Source: Brevibacillus laterosporus LMG 15441
GTDB taxonomy: Bacteria; Bacillota; Bacilli; Brevibacillales; Brevibacillaceae
Assembly: GCF_000219535.2 (NCBI RefSeq)
Contig: NZ_CP007806.1
Span: 4,464,501 to 4,528,500 of the forward strand
Length of the DNA: 64,000 nt
Direction: 5' to 3'
A model generated the notes under the pieces. That model worked only from the letters and a program-made list of their open reading frames with translations, did no database searches and was not told where the DNA came from. Both the position numbers and the translations under genes were made by a program. Of this stretch, positions 26,253 to 34,478 are shown in pieces (positions within the stretch are counted from its first letter, which is position 1; the number at the start of each line of letters is the position of its first letter).

Positions 26253-26474
26253 ATGAAAGAACAAGTACAAGAAGTACTAGAAAAGCTTCGTCCGTACCTT
26301 CAACGCGATGGCGGTGACGTTGAGCTTGTTGACGTTGAAGATGGCATCGTTAAACTACGTTTGATGGGTGCTTGCGGTAGCTGCCCTTCTTCTACCATCA
26401 CCCTAAAAGCCGGTATTGAACGCGCATTAGTTGAAGAAGTACCTGGTGTTGTAGAAGTTCAACAAGTATTTTAA
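26253..26474 (+). CDS. yutI: NifU-like iron-sulfur scaffold YutI
   Basis: 73 residues, one NifU C-terminal (Nfu) domain with the cluster-binding [14 protein letters not shown] (C41, C44) and the [14 protein letters not shown] start. It carries Fe-S clusters to target enzymes; lipoyl synthase LipA and MqnE in this window are possible clients (inference). AAAGGAGTG precedes the ATG. It is a single-gene transcript ended by a strong terminator, divergent from mccA. Confidence 0.94.
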   Translation: MKEQVQEVLEKLRPYLQRDGGDVELVDVEDGIVKLRLMGACGSCPSSTITLKAGIERALVEEVPGVVEVQQVF

Positions 26475-26491
26475 GATTATTATACGATTGA

Positions 26492-26528
26492 AAGCATTCA
26501 TGTGCCTATGCCTTGAATGCTTTTTTTG
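26492..26528 (+). terminator. Terminator after yutI
   Basis: AAGCATTCA pairs with TGAATGCTT, followed by TTTTTT. Confidence 0.85.
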
Positions 26529-26551
26529 TGTAAAAACCGATGCAGCATATA

Positions 26552-26586
26552 GGAAAAGTCCGTTTTACTTATTCGGACTTTTCCCC
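26552..26586 (-). terminator. Possible terminator overlapping the alpha/beta hydrolase stop codon
   Basis: GGAAAAGTCCG (26553-26563) pairs with CGGACTTTTCC (26575-26585). One arm covers the last codons of the minus-strand gene; the T-run is weak. Confidence 0.45.
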
Positions 26587-27557
26587 ACAAAGCGATCAAA
26601 AAACTGAATTACTCGACGAGAATATAATGCTCTATCTCTTGTATAACACCGCACATGATCTGCTTCTGGAACTAGCCATAATTCTGCTTCGGGGTGCATG
26701 GCTGCTTCATATAATTTTTCGCTTTCCTTATAAGGAATCGTCTTATCCTCTCTGCCATGAATAAGAAGCAACGGTCTAGAGCCGTATCGTTTGACTGCCT
26801 CTATAGGCTTCACCTGCTTTGGGCTTGCCCCCACCAGGATCGGTATGACAGTTAGGATAATCGATGTAAACGGAAAGGAAGGGAGTCTTGTCCACACTGG
26901 CAAATTGTTAGAAAGATAATCAGATAGCAAAGCAAAGGGACAATCCGCAACCACTGCATTCACGCGTTCATCTTCCCCTGCAACCAGCAGAGCGGTAGCC
27001 GCCCCCATAGAAAAACCAATCAAACCAATAGAATGATCTGGAGCGTAGTTTGTAGCAAAATCAATTGCTCCTAACAAATCCTTCTGCTCTTCTAATCCAA
27101 TTGTAGTCAAATTCCCTTCTGATTCCCCAGCATTTCGAAAATCAAAAAGGAGTGTATCATACCCAGCTTCTACAAAGGATTTAGCAAGCGTTAACGCCGG
27201 TAAATGCTGTTCTAAGCGATTCTGGCTATAGCCATGGGCAACAATAATCGTAGCATTTCTAAGTGGTTGTACAGAATTGTTTTCCTGTTTAGCCTCTGCT
27301 GTTCCTTTATCTATTTGATTCAAAAGTGCTTCTCGGTGCTTCGCAGCAGAAAAATACCAGCCCTTCATCTGCAACTGATCACGACTTGGAAATGTAATAC
27401 AGTCATATGCAGGTAAACCGTAATCCTCAGGATGAACATTAATCGGCTTACGTCTTGGATGCAGTAATTTATGGCCAACATACATGCTAATTACCACTAG
27501 GAACACTATCACTAGGAAGACGAAACAGACCAAAGACATCAAAAAGGTTGGGTTCAT
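26565..27557 (-). CDS. Membrane-anchored alpha/beta hydrolase
   Basis: 330 residues. An N-terminal transmembrane segment (about 8-28) precedes an alpha/beta hydrolase domain with IVAHGYSQNR (oxyanion region), the nucleophile elbow GLIGFSMGAATALL (Ser near 183), the acid in IHGREDKTIPY and the catalytic His in VPEADHVRCYT. Similar to B. subtilis YqkD-type enzymes; substrate unknown. The ATG overlaps the gyaR stop (ATGA), so it is translationally coupled to gyaR. Confidence 0.85.
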   Translation of the reverse strand: MNPTFLMSLVCFVFLVIVFLVVISMYVGHKLLHPRRKPINVHPEDYGLPAYDCITFPSRDQLQMKGWYFSAAKHREALLNQIDKGTAEAKQENNSVQPLRNATIIVAHGYSQNRLEQHLPALTLAKSFVEAGYDTLLFDFRNAGESEGNLTTIGLEEQKDLLGAIDFATNYAPDHSIGLIGFSMGAATALLVAGEDERVNAVVADCPFALLSDYLSNNLPVWTRLPSFPFTSIILTVIPILVGASPKQVKPIEAVKRYGSRPLLLIHGREDKTIPYKESEKLYEAAMHPEAELWLVPEADHVRCYTRDRALYSRRVIQFFDRFVGKSPNK

Positions 27558-28516
27558 ACAGGAGTAATCGCCTCGCCTTTCGAAAGTACAGCCACTAGAT
27601 TTTCAGAGACAAGCATCGCCATACGATCTCGCGTTTCATAAGTAGCACTACCGATATGTGGAAGAGCCACTACATTTGGAAGGGATAGAAGGGGATGATT
27701 TGTTGGGATCGGCTCCTGCCCGAAAACATCTAAACCAGCCGCCCAAATCGTTCCCTGTTTCAAAGCTTGGTATAGAGCCTCTTCATCTACCGTAGCTCCA
27801 CGCGAGGCATTAATGAAGACTGCCGTAGACTTCATCATTGCAAATTCCTCTGCACCCATTAGACCTTTCGTTGCCTCCGTTAATGGTGTTAATAGCACGA
27901 CATAATCAGATTCACACAATAAATCAGGTAATGAGCAATATGTAGCCCCATAGGTCTGTTCTGCCTCTACTCTGCGGCTCCGATTATGGTATAAGATTCG
28001 CATATCAAAGCCAGCTGCTCTTTTGGCAACAGCTTCACCAATCCGCCCCATCCCTATGATTCCAATCGTTGCACCATGAATGCGCTGGCCCGCCATGAAA
28101 TAAGGACTCCATGTTTTCCATTCTCCATTCATCAGCACTCTGTTTGCTTCTATAAAACGTCTCCCCGCCGCCATTAACAATCCAAAAGTCAGATCAGCAG
28201 TAGCATCTGTTAGCACATCTGGTGTATTCGTTACAACAATACCTTTCTCTTTGCAAGCTTCTAAATCAATATTGTCATATCCAACAGCGAGGGTAGAAAT
28301 TACTTTTAAATGAGGGGCAGCATCAATGATTTCACGATCGATCCGGTCGGACAGCATAACATATAAGCCGTCCGAGCGTTTCGCTTTTTCTAATAAAATA
28401 TCACGGGGGACAGGGTATTCCTGATCCCATACCTCAACAGTCGCTATAGTCGCTAAAAGATTCATAGCTTCCTCCGCTACTTTCCGTGTCACATATACAA
28501 ATGGTTTTGTTGTCAT
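27554..28516 (-). CDS. gyaR: D-isomer 2-hydroxyacid dehydrogenase (glyoxylate/hydroxypyruvate reductase type)
   Basis: 320 residues. NAD(P) fold at IGIIGMGRIGEAVAKR near residues 150-165; catalytic Arg in NASRGATVDEEAL, Glu in GLDVFGQEPIP and His in LPHIGSATYETR. It reduces glyoxylate or hydroxypyruvate to the D-hydroxyacid. The frame is open 38 codons upstream, but GGAGGT followed by 9 bases selects the ATG at 28516. That start lies 83 bases inside the 3' end of yutH. It overlaps the downstream hydrolase by 4 bases. Confidence 0.88.
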   Translation of the reverse strand: MTTKPFVYVTRKVAEEAMNLLATIATVEVWDQEYPVPRDILLEKAKRSDGLYVMLSDRIDREIIDAAPHLKVISTLAVGYDNIDLEACKEKGIVVTNTPDVLTDATADLTFGLLMAAGRRFIEANRVLMNGEWKTWSPYFMAGQRIHGATIGIIGMGRIGEAVAKRAAGFDMRILYHNRSRRVEAEQTYGATYCSLPDLLCESDYVVLLTPLTEATKGLMGAEEFAMMKSTAVFINASRGATVDEEALYQALKQGTIWAAGLDVFGQEPIPTNHPLLSLPNVVALPHIGSATYETRDRMAMLVSENLVAVLSKGEAITPV

Positions 28517-29558
28517 CTTCAGGTAACCTCCATAGCCAATGTATCTCGGGAATTTCAACGCCGAAGTACTGACGAATTGCTTCTGGATATTGCCCAAGCA
28601 CTTGTTCCATGGTAGCAAGCTCTTCATCAAGCGGGGTTTGCCAATCCTCTCCCACTAATGCGCGCTCCTCATCGCCCATGAGGCTATAAATCTCCACTGT
28701 TTTTAAAAAGCGAGAGGGGTACAGCAGCATTGCAAAAATAAAGGAATATTCCTCAGGGTAGAGCTGTGCTATACATTGATAACCCACTAAAAATTCTATT
28801 ACTTTATCTTCTTGCCATCCATTTTTGCGAACAATCCATTTAATACCTTGCCCAATATCACGCGTACGCATATCCAGTACCCAGCTATATTGTCCCGCGA
28901 TGTATCTTTTTCCACTTTCATGAAACAAAATATGACCATCTTGAAAATTCTGAAAAGCTATCTTTCCTTGCTTACTTATCGCATTGGTTAATCGTTTATA
29001 ACCACTACCTTTTAAATAATCAATAGCGGTGGATGAAGATACTTGTATATACGTAAACATTGTAAATAAATAAACCTCAAAGGGGTTGAATGCTTTCGAT
29101 TTTTCCAAACTATCGAGTAAACTTTCATAGGTTTTACATTTCTTTTCCCACATCTCTGGCCATGTACCTATGGAGCGGTATGGTAAATAGAGCTTATCCC
29201 ATGAAAGCGTGCGAGTCGCTTGGTGAAACTCCGCCAGTGACCTACCCAGATTAAAATAATGACGCTCCCACGTTGTCTCCCTCATGCCCTCTTGCAGATA
29301 GTACAGAACTTCTCCATCTTTCATATGATAATTATCATCATTAGCTTTACAAATGGGTAAGACTTTTAGATCACAATTTTTATGGATCACATCCATTGCC
29401 TTCTCAACTAAAAAGCCCTTTGCCCGGTACGATGTGGGACAAGTGTGGATGTAGTGTAATCCTCGATCCGTATACAGCAGCTTGCGTCCATTCTCCTCTT
29501 TCCACTCTGCATCTACAAAAGAGTACTCCTCACAAAACCTGCCCAATAGTTCTTCCAT
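28434..29558 (-). CDS. yutH: Spore coat-associated protein YutH (CotS-like kinase fold)
   Basis: 374 residues. The N-terminal and middle parts match YutH, a CotS/aminoglycoside-phosphotransferase-like protein of the spore coat: YYLQEGMRETTWERHYFNLG, SLAEFHQATRTLSWDKLYLP, and FQDGHILFHESGKRYIAG in the catalytic-loop position. The expected end is near IHWLWR; a further 30 residues (rich in D, S, E, ending SDYSDC) run through the start of gyaR. ATG at 29558 is preferred over GTG at 29561 on spacing to GGAGGT. First gene of yutH-gyaR-hydrolase. Confidence 0.85.
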   Translation of the reverse strand: MEELLGRFCEEYSFVDAEWKEENGRKLLYTDRGLHYIHTCPTSYRAKGFLVEKAMDVIHKNCDLKVLPICKANDDNYHMKDGEVLYYLQEGMRETTWERHYFNLGRSLAEFHQATRTLSWDKLYLPYRSIGTWPEMWEKKCKTYESLLDSLEKSKAFNPFEVYLFTMFTYIQVSSSTAIDYLKGSGYKRLTNAISKQGKIAFQNFQDGHILFHESGKRYIAGQYSWVLDMRTRDIGQGIKWIVRKNGWQEDKVIEFLVGYQCIAQLYPEEYSFIFAMLLYPSRFLKTVEIYSLMGDEERALVGEDWQTPLDEELATMEQVLGQYPEAIRQYFGVEIPEIHWLWRLPEDDNKTICICDTESSGGSYESFSDYSDC

Positions 29559-29679
29559 CACCTAGACCTCCTGCCCTGAATCTGTTGAAATAGCTTATGA
29601 CATTTCATGGGCATAGGTGAGTATAGCCTACCTAAAAAAGACAAATGCTATCTGTATCTAGGCTAGAAAGAGGCGATAT

Positions 29680-30228
29680 TTGTTGAATCAACAGCAGCAT
29701 ATTTGGAGTGAACAAGTCTACTCTAAAGCAATTGAACTTTTGCATGAGCGAGGAGTGCGCCTTGAAGATATTGGGGAGATCGTAAAATTTCTTCAAGAAA
29801 AATATATACCCGACCTACAAATGGAACAATGTATAGAAAGCGTAAATGCCGTCCTACAAAAGCGTGAGGTACAAAATGCACTCTTAACAGGCATTCAGTT
29901 AGACATACTAGCTGAACAGAATAAGCTATTATCCCCTTTGCAAGAGATGCTTGCGACTGATGAATCTCTCTTTGGAGTAGACGAGGTTTTGGCGCTCGCA
30001 ATTGTCAATATTTACGGAAGTATTGGATTTACCAATTATGGGTATGCCGACAAGCTAAAATACGGTGTGCTAGAAAAATTAAACGATAAAAAGTACGGTG
30101 TACATACCTTTTTAGACGACCTGGTAGGCGCAATTGCAGCCGCAGCATCCAGCCGATTGGCCCACCGGCGTCGTCGTCAGGAAGAAGAAGAGCTTAAAGC
30201 TAAGAGCGTATCTTATCCATCCAAGTAA
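29680..30228 (+). CDS. yutG: Phosphatidylglycerophosphatase A-type protein YutG
   Basis: 182 residues. The PgpA-like region includes ALAIVNIYGSIGFTNYGYADK and the C-terminal FLDDLVGAIAAAASSRLAHRRR. The N-terminal part has amphipathic helices. Consecutive TTG codons at 29680 and 29683 both could start; AAAGAGG lies 8-11 bases upstream. It is divergent from yutH, and its last 29 bases overlap the 3' end of yutF on the other strand. Enzymatic role is taken from the family name; the acidic D-x-x-x-D pattern is present but activity is unproven. Confidence 0.82.
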   Translation: MLNQQQHIWSEQVYSKAIELLHERGVRLEDIGEIVKFLQEKYIPDLQMEQCIESVNAVLQKREVQNALLTGIQLDILAEQNKLLSPLQEMLATDESLFGVDEVLALAIVNIYGSIGFTNYGYADKLKYGVLEKLNDKKYGVHTFLDDLVGAIAAAASSRLAHRRRRQEEEELKAKSVSYPSK

Positions 30229-30979
30229 GCAGACTGTGTTCTACATACGTAGGTGGTTCATCATGTTTATCTGCATCCTCCAGCGTGGAATATCCTGAGA
30301 GCACAAGCAGGGTGTCAATGCCACTATTGATGCCCGCTTGAATATCTGTGTGTAGGTTATCCCCCACAATGATGGTCTCCTCTGGTTTGGTTCCCAGCTT
30401 TTCTAATGCGTACGTAATAATAATGGATTCTGGTTTTCCAATAATAGTAGGACGCTCGGCTGATGCAGTCGCTACAGCAGCTACTAATGCTCCATTTCCA
30501 GGCATGAGACCGTGTTCTGTTGGTAGTGCAGGATCTGCATTGGTAGCAATAAAGGTGGCTCCATTTCGAATGGCACGCATAGCTGTTGTTAATTTTTCAT
30601 AGGTAATGTCTCGATCAATACCGATGATGACATAGGAGGGATTTTCTTCTGTAAATGAAAATCCTACCTCCTCCATGGCTGTCTGTAGACCCTCTTCCCC
30701 TAAAGCAAAATACGTTTTGGGCCGTTCTTTTTGTTCTGTTAAATATTTTGCTGTAGCCATGCTAGTTGTATAAACCTGATCGGGCGTGGTAGGTAAGCCC
30801 ATGTTGCTTAGACGTTCTGCCACCTTTTCAGGAGTGGTTGATGAATTGTTTGTAACATATAGATAGGGAGTATTTGTTTCCTGAAGATATGTTATAAAAG
30901 TGACAGCTTCAGGTATAACACGGTTCCCATGATAGATGGTACCATCTAAATCAAGCAGATATCCTTTATATGTTTTCAT
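30200..30979 (-). CDS. yutF: HAD-family phosphatase YutF (NagD subfamily)
   Basis: 259 residues with all HAD motifs: LLDLDGTIYHGN (D10, D12), VTNNSSTTPE, the Lys in GKPESIIITYAL and VGDNLHTDIQAG. It belongs to the p-nitrophenylphosphatase/NagD-like sugar or nucleotide phosphatases. The frame extends 26 codons upstream, but GGAGAG selects the ATG at 30979 giving MKTYKGYLLDLDGT. It converges with yutG, sharing 29 bases at the 3' ends. Confidence 0.92.
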   Translation of the reverse strand: MKTYKGYLLDLDGTIYHGNRVIPEAVTFITYLQETNTPYLYVTNNSSTTPEKVAERLSNMGLPTTPDQVYTTSMATAKYLTEQKERPKTYFALGEEGLQTAMEEVGFSFTEENPSYVIIGIDRDITYEKLTTAMRAIRNGATFIATNADPALPTEHGLMPGNGALVAAVATASAERPTIIGKPESIIITYALEKLGTKPEETIIVGDNLHTDIQAGINSGIDTLLVLSGYSTLEDADKHDEPPTYVEHSLLTWMDKIRS

Positions 30980-31057
30980 GTAGTCTCTCCCTTCACCTAG
31001 CCTTACTCTATTGTACTTGCTTGATTTGAGCCTGACAAATGACATCCTCTTGTACAA

Positions 31058-31088
31058 AACAAAAAACCACCCGCAGATGAGTGGTTTG
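31058..31088 (-). terminator. Terminator after the SufR-like gene
   Basis: AAACCAC (31064-31070) pairs with GTGGTTT (31081-31087) with a T-rich tail on the minus strand. Confidence 0.8.
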
Positions 31089-31096
31089 TTAGCTCT

Positions 31097-31729
31097 TTAT
31101 TCAGCCTTTTGTTTAATTTTGTACAGGCATTTGTCTCCACCTTTGGCCATACAGGAGGCCTGTTCTACCTCTGTACCTAATACGCGTTTAAATAATGACA
31201 ATTCACAACTACATGCCTGATTAAACTGGCGAGCTACCTGAGAGATTGGACAGTTAAACTCTTTAATAAAATAGTCCCCTGTCTCCTCGTCTCTACCCCA
31301 TTCCACCATGTAGCCCTTCTGATTTTGTATATCCGCTAATGCAGCTACCTTTTCTTCCAATTCGCCTTGAATATAGGGACGATACGTTTCTTCGAGTCGA
31401 TCTTCTCGTCTACGAAACAAGGTTGCTACCTTGTCCGCTCCGTCTATATCAACTAAATCTTGAAGGAAGTCTAGCGTAAGATCATGATAGTTACGCGGAA
31501 ATAATTCATCCGCTTGCTGTGATAAGGAGTATACATTAGTCGGACGACCCATCGCTTGACGTACCAGCGAGGACTTGATCAGATTGTCACGCTCCAACGT
31601 GTTCAAATGGCGACGTACTGCCATCTCCGTGATGCCCAAATCCAACGCAATATCGCTAACCGAAAGGGAACCTTTAACTTTTAACATATGCAGAATTTGA
31701 TCACGTGTGGAAGTCTGTTCCTTTGACAT
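31097..31729 (-). CDS. SufR/DeoR-like winged-helix regulator with C-terminal cysteines
   Basis: 210 residues. N-terminal winged helix: RDQILHMLKVKGSLSVSDIA then GITEMAVRRHLNTLERDNLI. The C-terminal part carries NCPI, ACSCEL and ASCMAKGGDKCLY, a cysteine arrangement like that of SufR-type regulators, which sense an Fe-S cluster. With yutM, yutI and lipA nearby, control of Fe-S genes is a fair guess. The ATG at 31729 is taken because the family starts close to the HTH; a GTG at 31738 is possible. It lies about 117 bases after yutE on the same strand. Confidence 0.75.
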   Translation of the reverse strand: MSKEQTSTRDQILHMLKVKGSLSVSDIALDLGITEMAVRRHLNTLERDNLIKSSLVRQAMGRPTNVYSLSQQADELFPRNYHDLTLDFLQDLVDIDGADKVATLFRRREDRLEETYRPYIQGELEEKVAALADIQNQKGYMVEWGRDEETGDYFIKEFNCPISQVARQFNQACSCELSLFKRVLGTEVEQASCMAKGGDKCLYKIKQKAE

Positions 31730-31845
31730 AACAATCACCGTCCTTTCTCTCCTATTCTACAGGAAGGAATAACATTAGTAAACTAATGAAAGGTTTTTGT
31801 TTAAAAAATCCACTTTTGTTACTAACCTATTTGCCTTGTTTATTC

Positions 31846-32277
31846 CTAAAATAATTCCTTTTGAATGTATGTCCGAACAGAGGGTGCAAATGTTGTTAAT
31901 ATTGGTAGAGCTTCTCTAACTAATGCACTCATATCCAAGACAGAAATCTCTGAATAGGTAACAAGTGGTTTGCGAAATTCCATAACACGATGTAGAACTG
32001 TAGCCTGCTCGTCTGTCAGAACAGTTTCGTCACGAAGGATTTCTACGATATCGGTATAGCTACCAGGGTCACGCATGATAAATCCATCTATAAGAGCGTT
32101 TCCTACATCAGCAATTCCTTCTATACATATATGCAAAGCGCGTTCGATTGCTAATTGTTTGATTTGGTCACAAGCCAGTTCTTCATCAGAATAAGTAATA
32201 TTTTGAGATAAAAGCGTTAGCATGCGTTCCATATAAGTAAGAACCTGCTCGACTTTTGCTGTATTTACATCGTACAT
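31846..32277 (-). CDS. yutE: DUF86/HepT-like protein YutE
   Basis: 143 residues, four-helix bundle. The DUF86 core is visible: LAIERALHICIEGIADVGNALIDGFIMRDPGSYTDIVEIL. HepT toxins carry RX4-6HxY here; this protein has EFRKPLVTYSEI, so the active-site His position holds Thr. It is therefore unlikely to be an active HepT RNase, and no MntA-type antitoxin lies next to it. The ATG is preceded by GGGGGAAG. It follows a tiny membrane-protein frame by 23 bases. Confidence 0.87.
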   Translation of the reverse strand: MYDVNTAKVEQVLTYMERMLTLLSQNITYSDEELACDQIKQLAIERALHICIEGIADVGNALIDGFIMRDPGSYTDIVEILRDETVLTDEQATVLHRVMEFRKPLVTYSEISVLDMSALVREALPILTTFAPSVRTYIQKELF

Positions 32278-32300
32278 GTTGTCTTCCCCCGCTTAATCAT

Positions 32301-32411
32301 CTATTTTTTGCGTTTTTTAGAAGCAAGCCTTGCCCAAAGTACAGTTCCAAAAAACGTGAATACAACCATCAGCAATACAAGTAAGCTCATCCCAAGGTCT
32401 TCCGTCAACAA
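32301..32411 (-). CDS. Possible 36-residue single-pass membrane protein
   Basis: The frame reads TEDLGMSLLVLLMVVFTFFG and continues to a basic tail SKKRKK. One hydrophobic segment with a positive C-terminus fits a small N-out, C-in membrane protein. GAGGTGAG precedes two TTG codons at 32411 and 32408. It ends 23 bases before yutE. I do not recognise a family; small subunits of oxidases have this shape, but nothing else supports that. Confidence 0.5.
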   Translation of the reverse strand: MLTEDLGMSLLVLLMVVFTFFGTVLWARLASKKRKK

Positions 32412-32603
32412 ACTCACCTCATTTCCTTGTCCCATTATAACAAAAATACTGAATGAAATAACTTATCTAATAGCTCAGAGGTGATTTCCGTACATTATCT
32501 TCCCTATCCAAACATTTCTTTCGCTTTTCATCAGGAGAACACCTGTTGTTTTTCAGATGATATGATAAAATGAAGTCGATAAAGCACGTTTTAGAGAAAA
32601 CGA

Positions 32604-32618
32604 TAACAACGATTGTTA
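32604..32618. repeat. Palindrome TAACAA-CGA-TTGTTA upstream of glpX
   Basis: A perfect 6-3-6 inverted repeat ending 2 bases before the AGGAGG of glpX. It could be an operator or an RNA hairpin next to the ribosome binding site. Confidence 0.45.
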
Positions 32619-32630
32619 CAGGAGGATCAG

Positions 32631-33608
32631 ATGGAAAGAGAATTAGCGTTAGAGGTTGTTCGTGTTACAGAGGCAGCAGCGCTCTCTTCTGCACGCTGGA
32701 TGGGGCGTGGCAAAAAAAATGAAGCTGACGACGCTGCGACATCAGCAATGCGCGCCGTATTTGACACAATTTCCATTCGCGGTACGGTTGTCATCGGTGA
32801 AGGAGAGCTTGATGAAGCACCGATGCTGTATATTGGAGAAAAACTAGGTAATCAATCAGAGGATTCTCCAGAGGTTGACGTTGCCGTAGATCCTTTGGAA
32901 GGAACAACGATTCTTGCGAAGGGCCACAATAACGCCATGGCAGTTCTTGCAATTGGAGATCGTGGCACTATGCTGCATGCACCAGATATGTACATGCAAA
33001 AATTAGTAGTAGGACCTGCCGCAGCCGGCTTAATCAATCTAGATGATCCAATCGAAAAAATGATAGAAACAGTTGCAAAAGCAAATCAAAAACGCATAGA
33101 AGACGTCACTGTGATTGTTCAGGAACGGGAGCGCCATCAGGATATCATTAACGCGATTCTAGAAGCTGGGGCTCGTGTCAAGCTATTTGGAGATGGTGAC
33201 GTAGGTGCTGCTATTGCTGCTTCTATGCCAGAAGAATCGGGAATTGATTTGTTTGTAGGCATTGGCGGTGCTCCTGAGGGCGTCATTAGTGCTGCTGCTA
33301 TCAAATGCTTAGGCGGAGATATGCAGGCACGATTAAAGCCACAAAACGATGAAGAACGCGAACGCTGCCGCCAAATGGGACTCGATGACCCTGAGCAGCT
33401 CTTGACAATTAATGATTTGGTTTCCGGTGATGATGCCATTTTTGCCGCAACTGGAGTTTCAGACGGTGAACTATTGCAAGGGGTTAAGTTTCTAAGCAAT
33501 AATATAGCTAAGACTCATTCCCTAGTCATGAGAGCAAAAACGAGAACGATTCGTTTCGTAGAGGCTAGACACAGTCTAGATCATAAACCAAACTTAGTAT
33601 GGAAGTAG
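32631..33608 (+). CDS. glpX: Class II fructose-1,6-bisphosphatase GlpX
   Basis: 325 residues. The lithium-sensitive phosphatase signature is present: [15 protein letters not shown], then [13 protein letters not shown] (metal-binding Asp and Glu), and [15 protein letters not shown] and [16 protein letters not shown] further on. It carries out the gluconeogenic removal of the 1-phosphate of fructose 1,6-bisphosphate. The ATG at 32631 follows AGGAGG. A DUF3055 gene follows 10 bases later, so the two are probably one transcript. Confidence 0.95.
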   Translation: MERELALEVVRVTEAAALSSARWMGRGKKNEADDAATSAMRAVFDTISIRGTVVIGEGELDEAPMLYIGEKLGNQSEDSPEVDVAVDPLEGTTILAKGHNNAMAVLAIGDRGTMLHAPDMYMQKLVVGPAAAGLINLDDPIEKMIETVAKANQKRIEDVTVIVQERERHQDIINAILEAGARVKLFGDGDVGAAIAASMPEESGIDLFVGIGGAPEGVISAAAIKCLGGDMQARLKPQNDEERERCRQMGLDDPEQLLTINDLVSGDDAIFAATGVSDGELLQGVKFLSNNIAKTHSLVMRAKTRTIRFVEARHSLDHKPNLVWK

Positions 33609-33618
33609 GGTAATATAA

Positions 33619-33891
33619 ATGTCCCACGAGCCTTTCTATCTGTATGATGAAACGGAAGAAACAACTACTCGATTTGTGAGTTTTATGGGCGATTCCACAC
33701 GTTTTGATCTGGCAATTATCAAAACAAGTCGTTTTTATGGCAAAAAGCTGGTTGTCAATATTCAGAACGGTCGTAGTGCGATTATCGGCCCAGATGATTT
33801 AGAAGAAGAAGGATACCTAGAGTATGCCTATCAAATCACTGAGGCAGAAGCGGAAGAATTAAAAGAGTTTTTAGTTCGAGTCATTGGGTAA
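33619..33891 (+). CDS. DUF3055 family protein
   Basis: 90 residues: FYLYDETEETTTRFVSFMG then FDLAIIKTSRFYGKKLVVNI and an acidic C-terminal helix (EAEAEELKEFLVRVIG). This is the pattern of DUF3055, a small cytoplasmic Firmicute protein with known fold but unknown function. The ribosome binding site (AGGGTAA) is weak, so translation may depend on coupling to glpX, 10 bases upstream. A terminator follows. Confidence 0.82.
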   Translation: MSHEPFYLYDETEETTTRFVSFMGDSTRFDLAIIKTSRFYGKKLVVNIQNGRSAIIGPDDLEEEGYLEYAYQITEAEAEELKEFLVRVIG

Positions 33892-33898
33892 TAACACT

Positions 33899-33930
33899 GA
33901 GTCCTCTGCAATGCCAGAGGGCTTTTTTCT
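33899..33930 (+). terminator. Terminator after the glpX unit
   Basis: CCTCTG (33903-33908) pairs with CAGAGG (33915-33920), followed by six T residues. Confidence 0.85.
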
Positions 33931-34032
33931 TTGCCTTTAGTGCCCATTTTACATATGGACATACGCCAAATGCCTATTTTCCTCGTATACTGCTCCCATA
34001 AATAGAAAATAGAAAATGTGAGGAGTGTATCG

Positions 34033-34419
34033 TTGATTATGGAAAGTCAATTCGAAAGCCAACCAATCCAAGGTCATTGTCCCCAACAGCCTGAGCCCAG
34101 AGATCAGATTCAACATTCAGAGTACAATGTAGGAAATACTTGCAACTATGCAGGTAGTTATCCTCATTATTATTCCCCAGCCAACACACCCTATATGATT
34201 CCTGAGTATTCACCTTATCAATACGTTCCTGTACAAAGACACGATTGGCATCACGATAGTTCACATCATCATCATAGACATCACCACCACCCGCATTATT
34301 TCAGCCCATATCCACCCTTTTATCCGTCCTTTTACCAACCCCTTTATTCACCGTTTACCTACAGTAGTGTCGATGGACCAGTGTATGGGGAAGAAGGATT
34401 TGGATATGAGTCCGTATAA
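34033..34419 (+). CDS. His/Pro/Tyr-rich small protein, probable spore coat or metal-binding
   Basis: 128 residues, low complexity. The first half is rich in Q, P and Y; the middle holds a histidine cluster SSHHHHRHHHHPH, and the C-terminal part is Tyr/Pro/Phe-rich (YPPFYPSFYQPLYSPF). Such composition is common in Bacillus coat proteins of the CotD type and in metal-binding proteins. GAGGAG lies 7 bases before the TTG at 34033, which I take over the ATG at 34039. Single gene with its own terminator. No enzyme domain. Confidence 0.75.
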   Translation: MIMESQFESQPIQGHCPQQPEPRDQIQHSEYNVGNTCNYAGSYPHYYSPANTPYMIPEYSPYQYVPVQRHDWHHDSSHHHHRHHHHPHYFSPYPPFYPSFYQPLYSPFTYSSVDGPVYGEEGFGYESV

Positions 34420-34425
34420 CTAACC

Positions 34426-34473
34426 AAAAAAACACCTGCTGAGAATCCTTTTTATCTCATCAGGTGTTTTTTG
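34426..34473. terminator. Bidirectional terminator between the His-rich gene and yutD
   Basis: AAAAAACACCTG (34427-34438) pairs with CAGGTGTTTTT (34461-34471) with A and T runs on both sides. Confidence 0.85.
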
Positions 34474-34478
34474 TATCG

